Shown here in pieces: positions 55,430-64,000 of a stretch of 64,000 nucleotides of DNA; within the stretch, counting starts at the first letter, position 1, and every line of letters starts with the position of its first letter. Under the pieces are notes generated by a model. It made no database searches, was not told the DNA's origin, and saw nothing but the letters and a program-made list of their open reading frames with translations. Location: NCBI GenBank assembly GCA_043777815.1, contig JAYWHH010000009.1:155131-219130 (forward strand), written 5' to 3'. Origin of the DNA: JAXMDS01 sp043777815. Its GTDB lineage: Bacteria; Pseudomonadota; Alphaproteobacteria; Rickettsiales; Rickettsiaceae. A program made the position numbers and the translations under genes.

Positions 55430-58400
55430 ATGACCAATTCTGAACTTTTTAGGACAAGAAATTTCCTTCCTATTTTTATCGCTCAATTTTGTAGCTGTTT
55501 AAATGATTCTCTAATTAAAAGCGCGCTAATAATATACGTAACATATAAAATAGATTCTGCTTTTGGGCTTTCTTCTGCTTTATTAGTTCTCTTACTGCAG
55601 GCTATTTTTATTTCTCCTTTTGTAATTTTTGCTTCAATTGCAGGCGAACTAGCAGATAAATATGAAAAAACTCAAATAATACGTTTAATTAAAGTAAGTG
55701 AAATTGTCATTGTAATTTTATCCGCTTATGGTTTTTACCATAAAAGCATTAGTCTTTTATTTTTAAATATTTTTTTATTAGGAGTTCATTCAACATTTTT
55801 TGGTCCAATTAAATATTCAATTTTACCTGAACATTTGCCTAAAGAAGCTTTACTAAATGCCAATGGCTTAATTGAAGCTGCAACTTTCGTTGGAATATGT
55901 GCGGGAAGTATTCTAGGAGGATTATACAATTATTATTCAAACTTTGTTATATTTTCAGGAATAATATTATCGATCATTGGCTTTGTATCATCTTTATTCA
56001 TACCAAAGACCAATTCAGGTGACTTGAACTTAAAAATTAATTATAATCTTTGGTCAGGCAACTTAAATTTAGTTAAATATTGCTTAGATAAAAAAATCTT
56101 ACTAATTTCAATTTTAGGAAACTCTTGGTTTTGGTTTATAGGAAGTTGTTTCATTTCACAAATACCATTATTTGCAAAAATAACTTTTTCTGGCGATGAA
56201 ACTGTAACTAATTTATTTTTGATAATTTTTTCTTTGGGAGTTGGTGTAGGATCTGGAGTTTGTAATCTTTTATATAAAGGCGATATAAGTACAAAATATG
56301 TCTATATTAGTGCTATAGGAATGACTATTTTTAGTTTGGATTTAGCATACACTTCTAGTGGAATAGTTGCTAATGAAAATTTAATTAGTATCAGTGGATT
56401 CTTAGGTGATATTTATAACATCAGAATTTTATTTGATATGTTTTGTTTCTCTGCGTTAAGTGGTATTTATGTAGTACCTTTTTATGCATTAATGCAATTT
56501 TATTCAGAAAATCATTTTAGGTCTCGAGTTATTGCTGCTAACAATGTTATAAATTCTATTTTTATAGTTGGGTCAGCTATTTTTCTGGCAATTTTATTTG
56601 CTCTTCATTTTTCAATACCTAAAATAATTATGATTTTAGGAATTATTAACTTCTTAGTTGCGATAATAATATATAGAATTACGCCGGATTCTATGAAAAT
56701 TACTAAAGGAATTTTAAGGGTAATACTAAAAGTAATTTTTAATAAAATTTATAAAGTTGAAGTTAAGGGTTTGGATAATTTTTATAATGCTGGCAAAAAA
56801 GTCGTAATAATTGCTAATCATGTATCGCTCATTGATGGAGTTTTGTTGGCAGTTTACTTACCAGACGAAGTGTTTTTTGCAGTAAATAGCATTGTAGTAA
56901 AAAAATGGTGGGCCAAATTAATAACGAGCATCACTAAAACATATACAATAGACACCCATAGTCCATTTTCAATTAAAAATCTAATAGAAGAAGTTAAAAA
57001 CAATCAAAAGTTAGTAATTTTTCCAGAAGGTAGGGTTACTAATACAGGATCTTTAATGAAGATTTATGAAGGACCAGCAATTATAGCAGACAAATCAGAT
57101 GCTGTCATTTTACCAATTCATATAAATGGTTTACAATATACGCATTTTTCGCATGCGCCCAAATCTAACAGTGGTATAAAAGTTAAATTTTTTCCAAAAG
57201 TAACTATCAGTATCTTGCCACATATTAAGATAAATGATTCTAAGGCAAATAATAAAGAAAGACGGAAATTAATGGGCACTAAGATATATGACATTATGTG
57301 TAAAATGGCATTAGATTCTATTGATAGAGAAAAGCATTTATATCTAGTTATGTTGGAAGCTGCTAAGTTTCATCGATATAAAGATATTTTGGAAGACATC
57401 AACTACACTCCGCTCAATTATAGGCAGTTTATTATTCGCACAATCATAGTGTCGAGATTATTAGAAAATAATCTTAAACAACTAAATATCTTTCCAGATT
57501 TTCAATCTAATTCTGAAAAAGCTAAGGCTAATATAAATAATGGTTCTCAAGGTAAATTTATAGATCAATATAGAATAGTTGGACTAATGCTTCCTACATC
57601 TATTGGATGCACTGTTATGTTTTACAGTATGCAATTAGCTAATCTAGTTCCCGCTATGATTAATTTCTCCTTAGGGTACGATTCGATTGTAAAGTCTTGC
57701 AACTTATTAAATATAAAAATTATATACACTTCACGTAAGTTTATAGAGCAAGTTAATTTACAAAATTTAATTGAAAACTTACAAACAAAATTTAAAGTCC
57801 AATTAGTTGAAGATTTTAAACCTTCAATTTTAGATAAAGCAGTTGGACTTTTCAACAGTTTTATTATTAAAGAATATTTTGAACATGTGAATAAACATAA
57901 CGCAACATCTGCAGCCGTAATTTTATTTACCTCTGGAACTGAAGGCAATCCTAAAGCAGTTGCTCTATCTCATAAGAACATATATACCAATATATGTCAA
58001 ATGATTTCACATTTTGATTTTAATAGTCGAGATATAGCTTTTAACTGCCTTCCTTTGTTTCATTCTTTTGGCTTATTAGTGAAAATTTTAATGTTAACTA
58101 GAGGTATTAAATCTTTTTTATATCCATCACCATTACATTACAAAGTAATTCCTGAATTTTTTTATGAAAGTAATTGCACTATCCTGATAGGGACCGATAC
58201 ATTTCTAAATATGTATTATAAAACTGCTCATCCTTATGATTTTTATTCTGCTAGATATGTAGTAGCTGGGGCTGAAAAATTAAAAGAATCTACTAGAAAA
58301 TTATGGTTAGAGAAATTTGGTATACGTATTTTAGAAGGTTATGGAGCTACTGAATGTTCACCGGTTATTAGTGTAAATAACAATATGTATTACAAATCAG

Positions 58401-58909
58401 GCTCAGTTGGAAGAATTATTACTGGAATGGAATACAAACTAGTTAGTGTTGAAGATATTAAAGATGGATATAAGTTATTAGTAAAAGGTGACAATGTTAT
58501 GCTTGGATATGTTAAAGATGGGGAGCTAGAACCATTAATAGATGATTGGTATGACACTGGAGATGTCGTAAAGATAGACGAAGAGGGCTATATACACATA
58601 ATCGCCAGATTAAAAAGATTTGCAAAGATTGGTGGAGAGATGATTTCTCTTCCTAAAATAGAAGAAGTGATACAAAATTTAAGCTCAAATCATACTCATG
58701 CTGTTGTGGCCGTGCGTGATGAAGTGGGTGAAAAAATTGTGCTGTTTACAACAAATTCATTACTTAAAATTTCTGGAATTGTAGAATATTTAGATAAGAT
58801 TGGCTTATCGGCACTATTTGTACCAAAAGAAATAATTTTTATAGAAGAAATGTTGGTATTCCCTAATGGAAAGATAAATTACAATGGGTTAATAAAAAAA
58901 TATAAATAA
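55430..58909 (+). CDS. aas: Fused lysophospholipid transporter / acyltransferase / acyl-ACP synthetase (LplT-Aas)
   Basis: Three-part protein for remodelling membrane phospholipids from lysolipids. Residues about 1-420: MFS transporter with 11-12 helices (FLPIFIAQFCSCLNDSLIKS start, LplT-like). About 430-620: PlsC-type acyltransferase with VIIANHVSLIDG (HxxxxD) and VIFPEGRVTNTG. About 690-1159: AMP-forming ligase with LFTSGTEGNPKAVALSHKN, EGYGATECSP and YDTGDVVKI. 1159 residues. This fusion is known in Rickettsia and other intracellular alphaproteobacteria, where it would salvage host lysophospholipids. Convergent with queC (2-bp gap). Confidence 0.92.
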   Translation: MTNSELFRTRNFLPIFIAQFCSCLNDSLIKSALIIYVTYKIDSAFGLSSALLVLLLQAIFISPFVIFASIAGELADKYEKTQIIRLIKVSEIVIVILSAYGFYHKSISLLFLNIFLLGVHSTFFGPIKYSILPEHLPKEALLNANGLIEAATFVGICAGSILGGLYNYYSNFVIFSGIILSIIGFVSSLFIPKTNSGDLNLKINYNLWSGNLNLVKYCLDKKILLISILGNSWFWFIGSCFISQIPLFAKITFSGDETVTNLFLIIFSLGVGVGSGVCNLLYKGDISTKYVYISAIGMTIFSLDLAYTSSGIVANENLISISGFLGDIYNIRILFDMFCFSALSGIYVVPFYALMQFYSENHFRSRVIAANNVINSIFIVGSAIFLAILFALHFSIPKIIMILGIINFLVAIIIYRITPDSMKITKGILRVILKVIFNKIYKVEVKGLDNFYNAGKKVVIIANHVSLIDGVLLAVYLPDEVFFAVNSIVVKKWWAKLITSITKTYTIDTHSPFSIKNLIEEVKNNQKLVIFPEGRVTNTGSLMKIYEGPAIIADKSDAVILPIHINGLQYTHFSHAPKSNSGIKVKFFPKVTISILPHIKINDSKANNKERRKLMGTKIYDIMCKMALDSIDREKHLYLVMLEAAKFHRYKDILEDINYTPLNYRQFIIRTIIVSRLLENNLKQLNIFPDFQSNSEKAKANINNGSQGKFIDQYRIVGLMLPTSIGCTVMFYSMQLANLVPAMINFSLGYDSIVKSCNLLNIKIIYTSRKFIEQVNLQNLIENLQTKFKVQLVEDFKPSILDKAVGLFNSFIIKEYFEHVNKHNATSAAVILFTSGTEGNPKAVALSHKNIYTNICQMISHFDFNSRDIAFNCLPLFHSFGLLVKILMLTRGIKSFLYPSPLHYKVIPEFFYESNCTILIGTDTFLNMYYKTAHPYDFYSARYVVAGAEKLKESTRKLWLEKFGIRILEGYGATECSPVISVNNNMYYKSGSVGRIITGMEYKLVSVEDIKDGYKLLVKGDNVMLGYVKDGELEPLIDDWYDTGDVVKIDEEGYIHIIARLKRFAKIGGEMISLPKIEEVIQNLSSNHTHAVVAVRDEVGEKIVLFTTNSLLKISGIVEYLDKIGLSALFVPKEIIFIEEMLVFPNGKINYNGLIKKYK

Positions 58910-58911
58910 AA

Positions 58912-59583
58912 CTAAATGCATTGATTCGCTTTAAGGGCATCGTCTCTTATTAAACAAGAGTGACAGGCATGACAAGCTTTATCATTTATAGGCTCGTAAC
59001 AGGACAAAGTATTTGAATAATCTACCCCTAATTTTTTACCAAGCTCTACTATTTGAACCTTATTCATATTTATTAATGGAGTAATTACTGAGATTTTATT
59101 TTTAAATCCAGTTTGTCCTAAGTTGTGAATTGCTTTTGAATATTTAAGAGTACAGTCCGGATAATTAGGCGCATCTTGTTTATGAATTCCTAAATATATT
59201 TTAGTTATATTTAAATTTTCTGCTAATCCAAAAGCATAACTAATAAAAATAGTATTTCTAGCAGGCACATAAGTATTTGGAACAATATTTGGTAACTCTT
59301 CAAGGTTATTATATTTTTTAACCCTTACTCTTTGATCAATGAGTGATGAACTGAAGCTTTCTTCATCTAATAGGAAACTAAAATCTATTTTAGCTATTTT
59401 ATGCAAAATCTTATTATAATTGGGAAATTGTTTTAAGGATTTCTTTAGAAACTCAAGCTCAATTTTATTAGTTTGTCCATAATCAAAGCTGAGTATAACT
59501 GGCAATTTGCCTTCTGAAATTGCTGCCGCTATTACCGTTAAAGAATCTATGCCTCCGCTTGCAAGAATAATTACTTTTTCCAT
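58912..59583 (-). CDS. queC: 7-cyano-7-deazaguanine synthase
   Basis: ATP-dependent step from 7-carboxy-7-deazaguanine to preQ0 in queuosine synthesis. N-terminal PP-loop LASGGIDSLTV (SGGxDS), SFDYGQTNKIELEF, VPARNTIFISYAFGLAE, and the C-terminal zinc site SCYEPINDKACHACHSC. 223 residues, normal. Other que genes (queD, queE, queF, tgt) are not in the window. Lies 68 bp downstream of pheS. Confidence 0.95.
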   Translation of the reverse strand: MEKVIILASGGIDSLTVIAAAISEGKLPVILSFDYGQTNKIELEFLKKSLKQFPNYNKILHKIAKIDFSFLLDEESFSSSLIDQRVRVKKYNNLEELPNIVPNTYVPARNTIFISYAFGLAENLNITKIYLGIHKQDAPNYPDCTLKYSKAIHNLGQTGFKNKISVITPLINMNKVQIVELGKKLGVDYSNTLSCYEPINDKACHACHSCLIRDDALKANQCI

Positions 59584-59651
59584 ATATGTGTATTTTTCAA
59601 TGAAGTTGTGGTTTTTATTATTGGAAGTTTTATATATAAAACCTCAAATGC

Positions 59652-60686
59652 TTATAATTTATTATATTCTTTTATAAAGTTAAAATCTGGTTCAAACATT
59701 TGTCTAAGATCAGGAATTTTATATTTAATCATAGCAAGTCGATCCAAGCCGAAGCCTATTGCAAAACCTGAATATTTTGTTAAATCAATATTAGTGTTTT
59801 TAAAAACATTATTATGTATCATTCCACTACCTAAAACTTCCATCCATTTATCATTCAACTTAATATCTACTTCCAAAGAAGATTCTGTAAAAGGGAAAAA
59901 GTTTGGTCTAAATCTCATAGTTAGTTTATTTCCAAAAAGATACGTAAGTAATTCTTTTATAAACCATTTTAAATTTCCTATATTAATTTTTTCATCAACC
60001 ATCACTATTTCCATTTGATGAAACATTGGGGTGTGAGTTCTATCACTATCTTTTCTATATGTTCTGCCATGTGAATAAAACCTAAATGGAGGTTTATTTT
60101 TTGACATAAATCTTATTTGCATATTAGAAGTGTGAGTACGTAAAATAAGATTTTGATAATTTAAATAAAATGTATCATGCATTTGTCTCGCCGGATGATT
60201 GTCTTCAAAATTTAAACCTTTAAAATTGTGCCAATCATCATCTACATCTTGCCCATTTACTTTGACAAAACTAAAAATTGATAAAAATTTTTCTATTTCT
60301 TTGGTTATTTTGGTTACAGGATGGATAGATCCTAAATTTACATCTTTAGTTACAAGAAATATATCTTGATCTATAGTATTGGTGCTTATAGAAGCAAACC
60401 TTAATTCATATTCTTGAATCAAATCTAAAAATTCTTTCTTAGTTTCATTAATCAATTTTCCAATTTCTATTTTTTTTACTAGATCTAAATTTTTTATTTG
60501 ACTTAACATTGCGTGAAATTGAGATTCTTTACCTAAAGATTTAGATTTTACTAAATAAACACTAGATAGTGACTCACATAGATTTAAACTGTGAATTAGT
60601 TTTTCTTTTATTCCTAATAAATAGCTGGATAGGTAATTATCGTTATGTAATTTTTCTACATTAACAGATAGAATGTCTCCTGACAT
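59652..60686 (-). CDS. pheS: Phenylalanyl-tRNA synthetase alpha subunit
   Basis: Catalytic subunit of the alpha2beta2 PheRS. Class II blocks: NHPARQMHDTFYL, LRTHTSNMQIRFM (motif 2 region), YRKDSDRTHTPMFHQMEIVMV, FRPNFFPFTESSLEVDI, WMEVLGSGMIHNNVF and motif 3 GFAIGFGLDRLAMIKY. 344 residues, typical. pheT, which almost always follows, is missing; queC lies there instead. Divergent from cca. Confidence 0.96.
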   Translation of the reverse strand: MSGDILSVNVEKLHNDNYLSSYLLGIKEKLIHSLNLCESLSSVYLVKSKSLGKESQFHAMLSQIKNLDLVKKIEIGKLINETKKEFLDLIQEYELRFASISTNTIDQDIFLVTKDVNLGSIHPVTKITKEIEKFLSIFSFVKVNGQDVDDDWHNFKGLNFEDNHPARQMHDTFYLNYQNLILRTHTSNMQIRFMSKNKPPFRFYSHGRTYRKDSDRTHTPMFHQMEIVMVDEKINIGNLKWFIKELLTYLFGNKLTMRFRPNFFPFTESSLEVDIKLNDKWMEVLGSGMIHNNVFKNTNIDLTKYSGFAIGFGLDRLAMIKYKIPDLRQMFEPDFNFIKEYNKL

Positions 60687-60767
60687 TGGATATAATATAT
60701 GTATATATTTAAGAATATCAAATACTATTTGGTAATAGCAAATATTATAGCTCTTTTCAATTTTCCA

Positions 60768-62270
60768 ATGTCATATCTAGAAGTTTATCAGAATAAAATA
60801 AAGCTCAGTGTTAAGTTATTAACCAATTATCATAAATTAATTAGGTTTCTAAAAATCATGAATAATTATGGACTCTTCAGATTAGTTGGAGGCTGTGTTA
60901 GGGATCTAATTTTAGGTAAAATGCCTGAAGATATAGATTTGAGCACTACTTTAAAGCCTAATGATTTAATTTATCATGCTAAACGCTTTGGATTTAGAAC
61001 TATTCCAACTGGAATAGATCATGGCACAGTAACTGTACTGATAGATAAAAATTTTAGCGTTGAGGTAACTACATTGCGACATGACTTAGAATGCTATGGC
61101 AGAAAAGCAAAAGTAGATTTTACTGAAGATTTTTACGAAGATAGTTTAAGGCGAGATTTTACTATCAATGCATTAAGTTTTGATCCTCTTACTGAAATTT
61201 TGTTTGATTATTTTAATGGATTGCAACATTTACATGAAAGACGCGTCATATTTATTGGCAGCGCGGACAAAAGAATATCAGAAGACTATTTACGTATACT
61301 TAGATTTTTTAGGTTTTCATCTTATTACGCTGACCAGTTAGATGAAGAAGGTTATCAAGCGTGCCTTCTGCATAGCGGGAATATAATTCAACTCTCTCGT
61401 GAGAGAATTATAAGTGAGCTTAATAAAATATTTTCGCGTTTAAGTAAGGTTGAATATATCTTACCTCTTATCAAGCCAGTTTTATATTATTTAAATATTT
61501 GTATTACGGATAATTTGACTGAGGTAATCAACTTAATTATAAATAATAATTATTCAACTAATCACATTTTCTTAAAAAATAGTTTAGAAGCCGAATCATT
61601 ATTAGAAAGAAATTTATCTAAAGAAACATTCATAAATGACAACTCATCAATAAAAAAAAGTGACACATCAATAGAAAAAAATGACACATTAGTATCGGTG
61701 ATCAATAATAATCAAATCTTAACAAATAATAATGCTGCGAATGAAATTAACTCAGAACATGTTAGAAATTTTTTAAAAACTATTCAGGTTTCACAAAAAA
61801 AAATGTATCTGTTTATTTATCCTTTAATAGTAAAAAACATTGCTATTTTGAAAGATTATAGACTGTCTAATCAAGACTTGGATACAATCAATTTAAATCG
61901 TGACATCTGGTTTACATACTTTGTACATTTGGCTAAAAAGAATGAAAACTCTGATCAATTTTCAATTAATGCGTCATTTAACTTAATAACACCAATAGAA
62001 TTTTATATTCTAATCATGAATAAATCATATCGTATACCAGTTTTAGAATTCAGTTTTGCAATTCTAAAAGTCTTATACACTGATGTTAAATATAGCTTCC
62101 AAGATATTTTGGATTTATGTGGCCAGTTTCCTATTAGGGGGCAAGATATGATTTCATTAGGCTTTGAAGGCTCTCAAATTAGCTTGAATTTAAAATTATT
62201 ACAACGCAAATGGATCGAATCTAAATTTCAAGCTCAAAAAAATGAATTGCTGGATTTACTAGTGAAGTAA
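60768..62270 (+). CDS. cca: CCA tRNA nucleotidyltransferase
   Basis: Adds or repairs the 3' CCA of tRNAs, needed here since the window's tRNA-Thr gene lacks CCA. Nucleotidyltransferase head: LVGGCVRDLILGKMPEDIDLST (GGxxRD, DxD), EDSLRRDFTINALSFD, then DYLRILRFFRFSSYYA and LSRERIISELNKI in the neck region. The ORF opens at 60699, but ATG 60768 (MSYLEVYQNK) fits family length better. The central-to-C-terminal part contains an Asn/Ser/Asp/Lys-rich stretch (about residues 265-335, with SIKKSDTSIEKNDT) not expected in the family. PcnB-type poly(A) polymerase is a less likely alternative. Confidence 0.85.
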   Translation: MSYLEVYQNKIKLSVKLLTNYHKLIRFLKIMNNYGLFRLVGGCVRDLILGKMPEDIDLSTTLKPNDLIYHAKRFGFRTIPTGIDHGTVTVLIDKNFSVEVTTLRHDLECYGRKAKVDFTEDFYEDSLRRDFTINALSFDPLTEILFDYFNGLQHLHERRVIFIGSADKRISEDYLRILRFFRFSSYYADQLDEEGYQACLLHSGNIIQLSRERIISELNKIFSRLSKVEYILPLIKPVLYYLNICITDNLTEVINLIINNNYSTNHIFLKNSLEAESLLERNLSKETFINDNSSIKKSDTSIEKNDTLVSVINNNQILTNNNAANEINSEHVRNFLKTIQVSQKKMYLFIYPLIVKNIAILKDYRLSNQDLDTINLNRDIWFTYFVHLAKKNENSDQFSINASFNLITPIEFYILIMNKSYRIPVLEFSFAILKVLYTDVKYSFQDILDLCGQFPIRGQDMISLGFEGSQISLNLKLLQRKWIESKFQAQKNELLDLLVK

Positions 62271-62380
62271 ACATAGTTATCAACCTTGAGCAGATTAACT
62301 TCATGAATTAAATTTTTTATTAATATAAAATTTTAGAAAACTGCAATTAGAATAAAAGAAATCAGAAAATATTAAATATT

Positions 62381-63358
62381 ATGGATTACAAACATTTACG
62401 CAGGCTATATTTTGATATAGATCTATATGAAGGTCTTATTATCGATAGATCAAGTCAAGATTTAAAATCATGTATTCATTACATAGAAAAAGTAATTAGG
62501 TTAACCAGTGGTGAAGAAATAAGAGTTTTCAATCATAAAGCTGAATATTTAGTTAAATACGATAATTTTAAACTAAATATAATAAAACTCTTGAGATTTA
62601 ATTCACTTTTATTAGATCTTGACAATTCATTTTGTATATTAAATCCAGACTGTAGATTAAGTCAAGATTTAGAAACAGATACACATAAAACAAATTTAGA
62701 AACAGATACACATAAAACAAATCTAGGAACAAACTTAGAATCAAATTCTAATAGCATACTAAGTTCAAATCCTTCATTAAAAAACGTTTTTACTTCTGAC
62801 TATCAATGTACTTTGGGCGCTACGCCAAAAATAAATTTGTGGATAGGAATGTTGAAGTTATCAAATTTTTCTGATGCTATTCAGATGTTATCTCAGTTTG
62901 AAGTAGCTAATATTTATCCAATTTATACAGAAAGAGTTCAGTTATCTAAAAAAGATGCTAAAAACTTAAATCTAAAACGTTATAGAGAAATTGCTATAAC
63001 AAGCACGGAACAATCTGAAAAATTTGAACCAACTAAAGTCCATGACATAATGGACTTGAATACTATGATTGCGCAGCATAATAAAGAAGATTCTACTAAA
63101 CTCATTATTGCATGTGATGAAAATAGATCTAATCTAGCAGCACTGAAGTGCATAAGTCAACATACAAATCTACGTCAATATTCAGAAATTACAATCATCA
63201 TTGGACCTGAAGGCGGCTTTTCTGTTAAAGAAAGTGAAATTATAAACTCTATTCCAGGGGTGTTATATTTGAGTTTCACAAATATACTTAAATCTCAAGT
63301 TGCATCAGTAAGCGCTGTTGCAATTATAGAATTTTTACTAACATCACAGTTGCATTGA
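62381..63358 (+). CDS. rsmE: 16S rRNA m3U1498 methyltransferase RsmE
   Basis: SPOUT-fold methyltransferase acting on helix 44. N-terminal PUA-like segment (RRLYFDIDLYEG ... HYIEKVIRLTSGEEIRVFN), then ATPKINLWIGMLKLS, IYPIYTERVQLSK, and the SAM knot IIIGPEGGFSVKESEI ... LSFTNILKSQVASVSAVAIIEFLL. At 325 residues it is well over the usual 240. The surplus is a Ser/Asn/Thr/Asp insertion at about residues 84-147 containing a perfect in-frame 27-bp tandem repeat (LETDTHKTN twice). Confidence 0.9.
   Translation: MDYKHLRRLYFDIDLYEGLIIDRSSQDLKSCIHYIEKVIRLTSGEEIRVFNHKAEYLVKYDNFKLNIIKLLRFNSLLLDLDNSFCILNPDCRLSQDLETDTHKTNLETDTHKTNLGTNLESNSNSILSSNPSLKNVFTSDYQCTLGATPKINLWIGMLKLSNFSDAIQMLSQFEVANIYPIYTERVQLSKKDAKNLNLKRYREIAITSTEQSEKFEPTKVHDIMDLNTMIAQHNKEDSTKLIIACDENRSNLAALKCISQHTNLRQYSEITIIIGPEGGFSVKESEIINSIPGVLYLSFTNILKSQVASVSAVAIIEFLLTSQLH
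62669..62722. repeat. 27-bp in-frame tandem duplication in rsmE
   Basis: Perfect adjacent 27-bp copies (62669-62695, 62696-62722), nine codons each, inside the rsmE insertion. Confidence 0.96.
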
Positions 63359-63687
63359 ATAAAAAATAATTTATTGATGTTATTTTAAAATAAGTTATTT
63401 GCTTTTTTGTTTTATTTAATTTGATATAAAAACCTTCGCGCAAAGAATATTTTTTATTAAGTTTAAAATATAGATTATCAAAAAGTTAATATTTTATTAC
63501 CTTGCTACATTTGCAAAAACTTACGCTGATTTTAATTTTTATCGTAGAATTTGCATTCTTGATTTAAATTTATGCTTATATTTATTAATATTTGAATTTA
63601 ATTTATGTTTATATTTATTAATTTTTTTGTCAACATGTAGTTTTAAATCTTGGGCTTTGTTGCGTGCCTTTACTTGAAATTTATGCT
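63359..63687. other. Non-coding stretch with remnant of a repeat-gene C-terminus
   Basis: No intact gene. On the minus strand, 63687 down to 63539 reads in a shifted frame as Lys/Asn-rich sequence (for example KARNKAQDLKLHVDKK and a duplicated NKYKHK) ending in TAA at 63541-63539. This looks like a frameshifted extension of the adjoining LEA-like gene. 63359-63538 shows nothing recognisable. Confidence 0.55.
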
Positions 63688-64000
63688 TATATCTTATTTA
63701 ATATTTTGAGCTTTATCTTTAGTATCCTTAGCATCTTTAGCATCTTTAGCATCTTTAGCATCTTGTAGTTTATCCTTCTTATTATCCTTAGTATCTATTA
63801 ATTTATCTTTAGCATCATGTAGCTTCTCGCTAGTATATTCTTTGGCGTCGTGTAGCTTTTCGCTAGTATACTCCTTAGCTTCGTGTAGCTTTTCGCTAGT
63901 ATACTCCTTAGCGTCATGAAGTTTCTCACCGGTATACTCCTTAGCATCATGTAATTTCTCACCAACATAATCTTTGGCATTTACTAATTTCTCCTTAGAA
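63688..64000 (-). CDS. LEA-like 11-residue-repeat protein (5' end outside the window)
   Basis: Only the last 103 residues are in the window. The protein is a tandem of 11-residue units of the form EKLHDAKEYTS/G: five regular units from 64000 leftwards, then degenerate DKLIDTKDNKK and DKLQDAKDAKD with a four-fold DAK tract. Such charged Ala/Lys 11-mers form amphipathic, largely hydrophilic helices, as in group 3 LEA proteins and in YtxH-like or apolipoprotein-like proteins. No function can be assigned beyond that. It ends KIKLKILNKI at a TAA (63690-63688), apparently after a frameshift. Confidence 0.72.

Noticed and set aside
59608..60018. 136-codon plus-strand ORF opposite pheS
   Set aside because: It lies antisense to strongly conserved pheS motifs and has no family signature; a shadow frame.
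63798..63980. 60-codon minus-strand ORF at the right edge
   Set aside because: It is a shifted frame of the 11-residue-repeat gene; the frame giving EKLHDAKEYTS repeats runs open to the edge of the window and is far more plausible.

Overview
The window is strongly AT-rich chromosomal DNA from an obligate intracellular alphaproteobacterium, most likely of the order Rickettsiales; the family is unresolved. This rests on a VirB8/VirB9/VirB10 cluster of the Rickettsiales type, a short alphaproteobacterial prolyl-tRNA synthetase without editing insert, GatC, an LplT-acyltransferase-AMP-ligase fusion, an AprD/AprE-type type I exporter, a solitary phage terminase, a tRNA gene without encoded CCA, and housekeeping genes scattered out of their usual operons.

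Layout. 0-8 kb: gatC, ccmA, dnaJ, pepA, bamA, pth. 8-12 kb: lysC, an M23 lipoprotein, rplM. 12-16 kb: two large hydrophilic proteins of unknown function. 16-30 kb: infC, thrS, rpsJ, secD, nth, mdh, cvpA, murD, murG, a DsbA-like protein, tolB. 29.5-41.6 kb: a secretion region with a 1187-residue repeat-rich protein, virB10, a truncated virB9, virB8, a lipoprotein, and a type I exporter pair (fusion protein plus ABC ATPase). 42-49 kb: rnd, tRNA-Thr, a divergent coxC-like gene, an alpha/beta hydrolase, rsfS, nadD, rpmJ, proS. 48-64 kb: terminase, an MsbA-like ABC transporter, ligA, ftsY, lplT-aas, queC, pheS, cca, rsmE, and the 3' part of an 11-residue-repeat (LEA-like) gene running off the right edge.

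Most genes are ordinary housekeeping genes. The unusual layer is genome texture. First, many genes are followed by a direct tandem copy of their own last bases (stop codon included) plus flank, with units of about 18-113 bp. Second, conserved enzymes (ThrRS, LysC, RsmE, CCA enzyme, Pth) carry hydrophilic low-complexity insertions, some visibly grown by codon-multiple tandem duplication. Third, operons such as infC-rpmI-rplT, rplM-rpsI, pheST, the S10 operon, secDF and virB8-B11-D4 are broken up. infC very probably starts with AUU behind an almost perfect Shine-Dalgarno sequence. Functions were assigned by reading protein motifs; no database search was possible.
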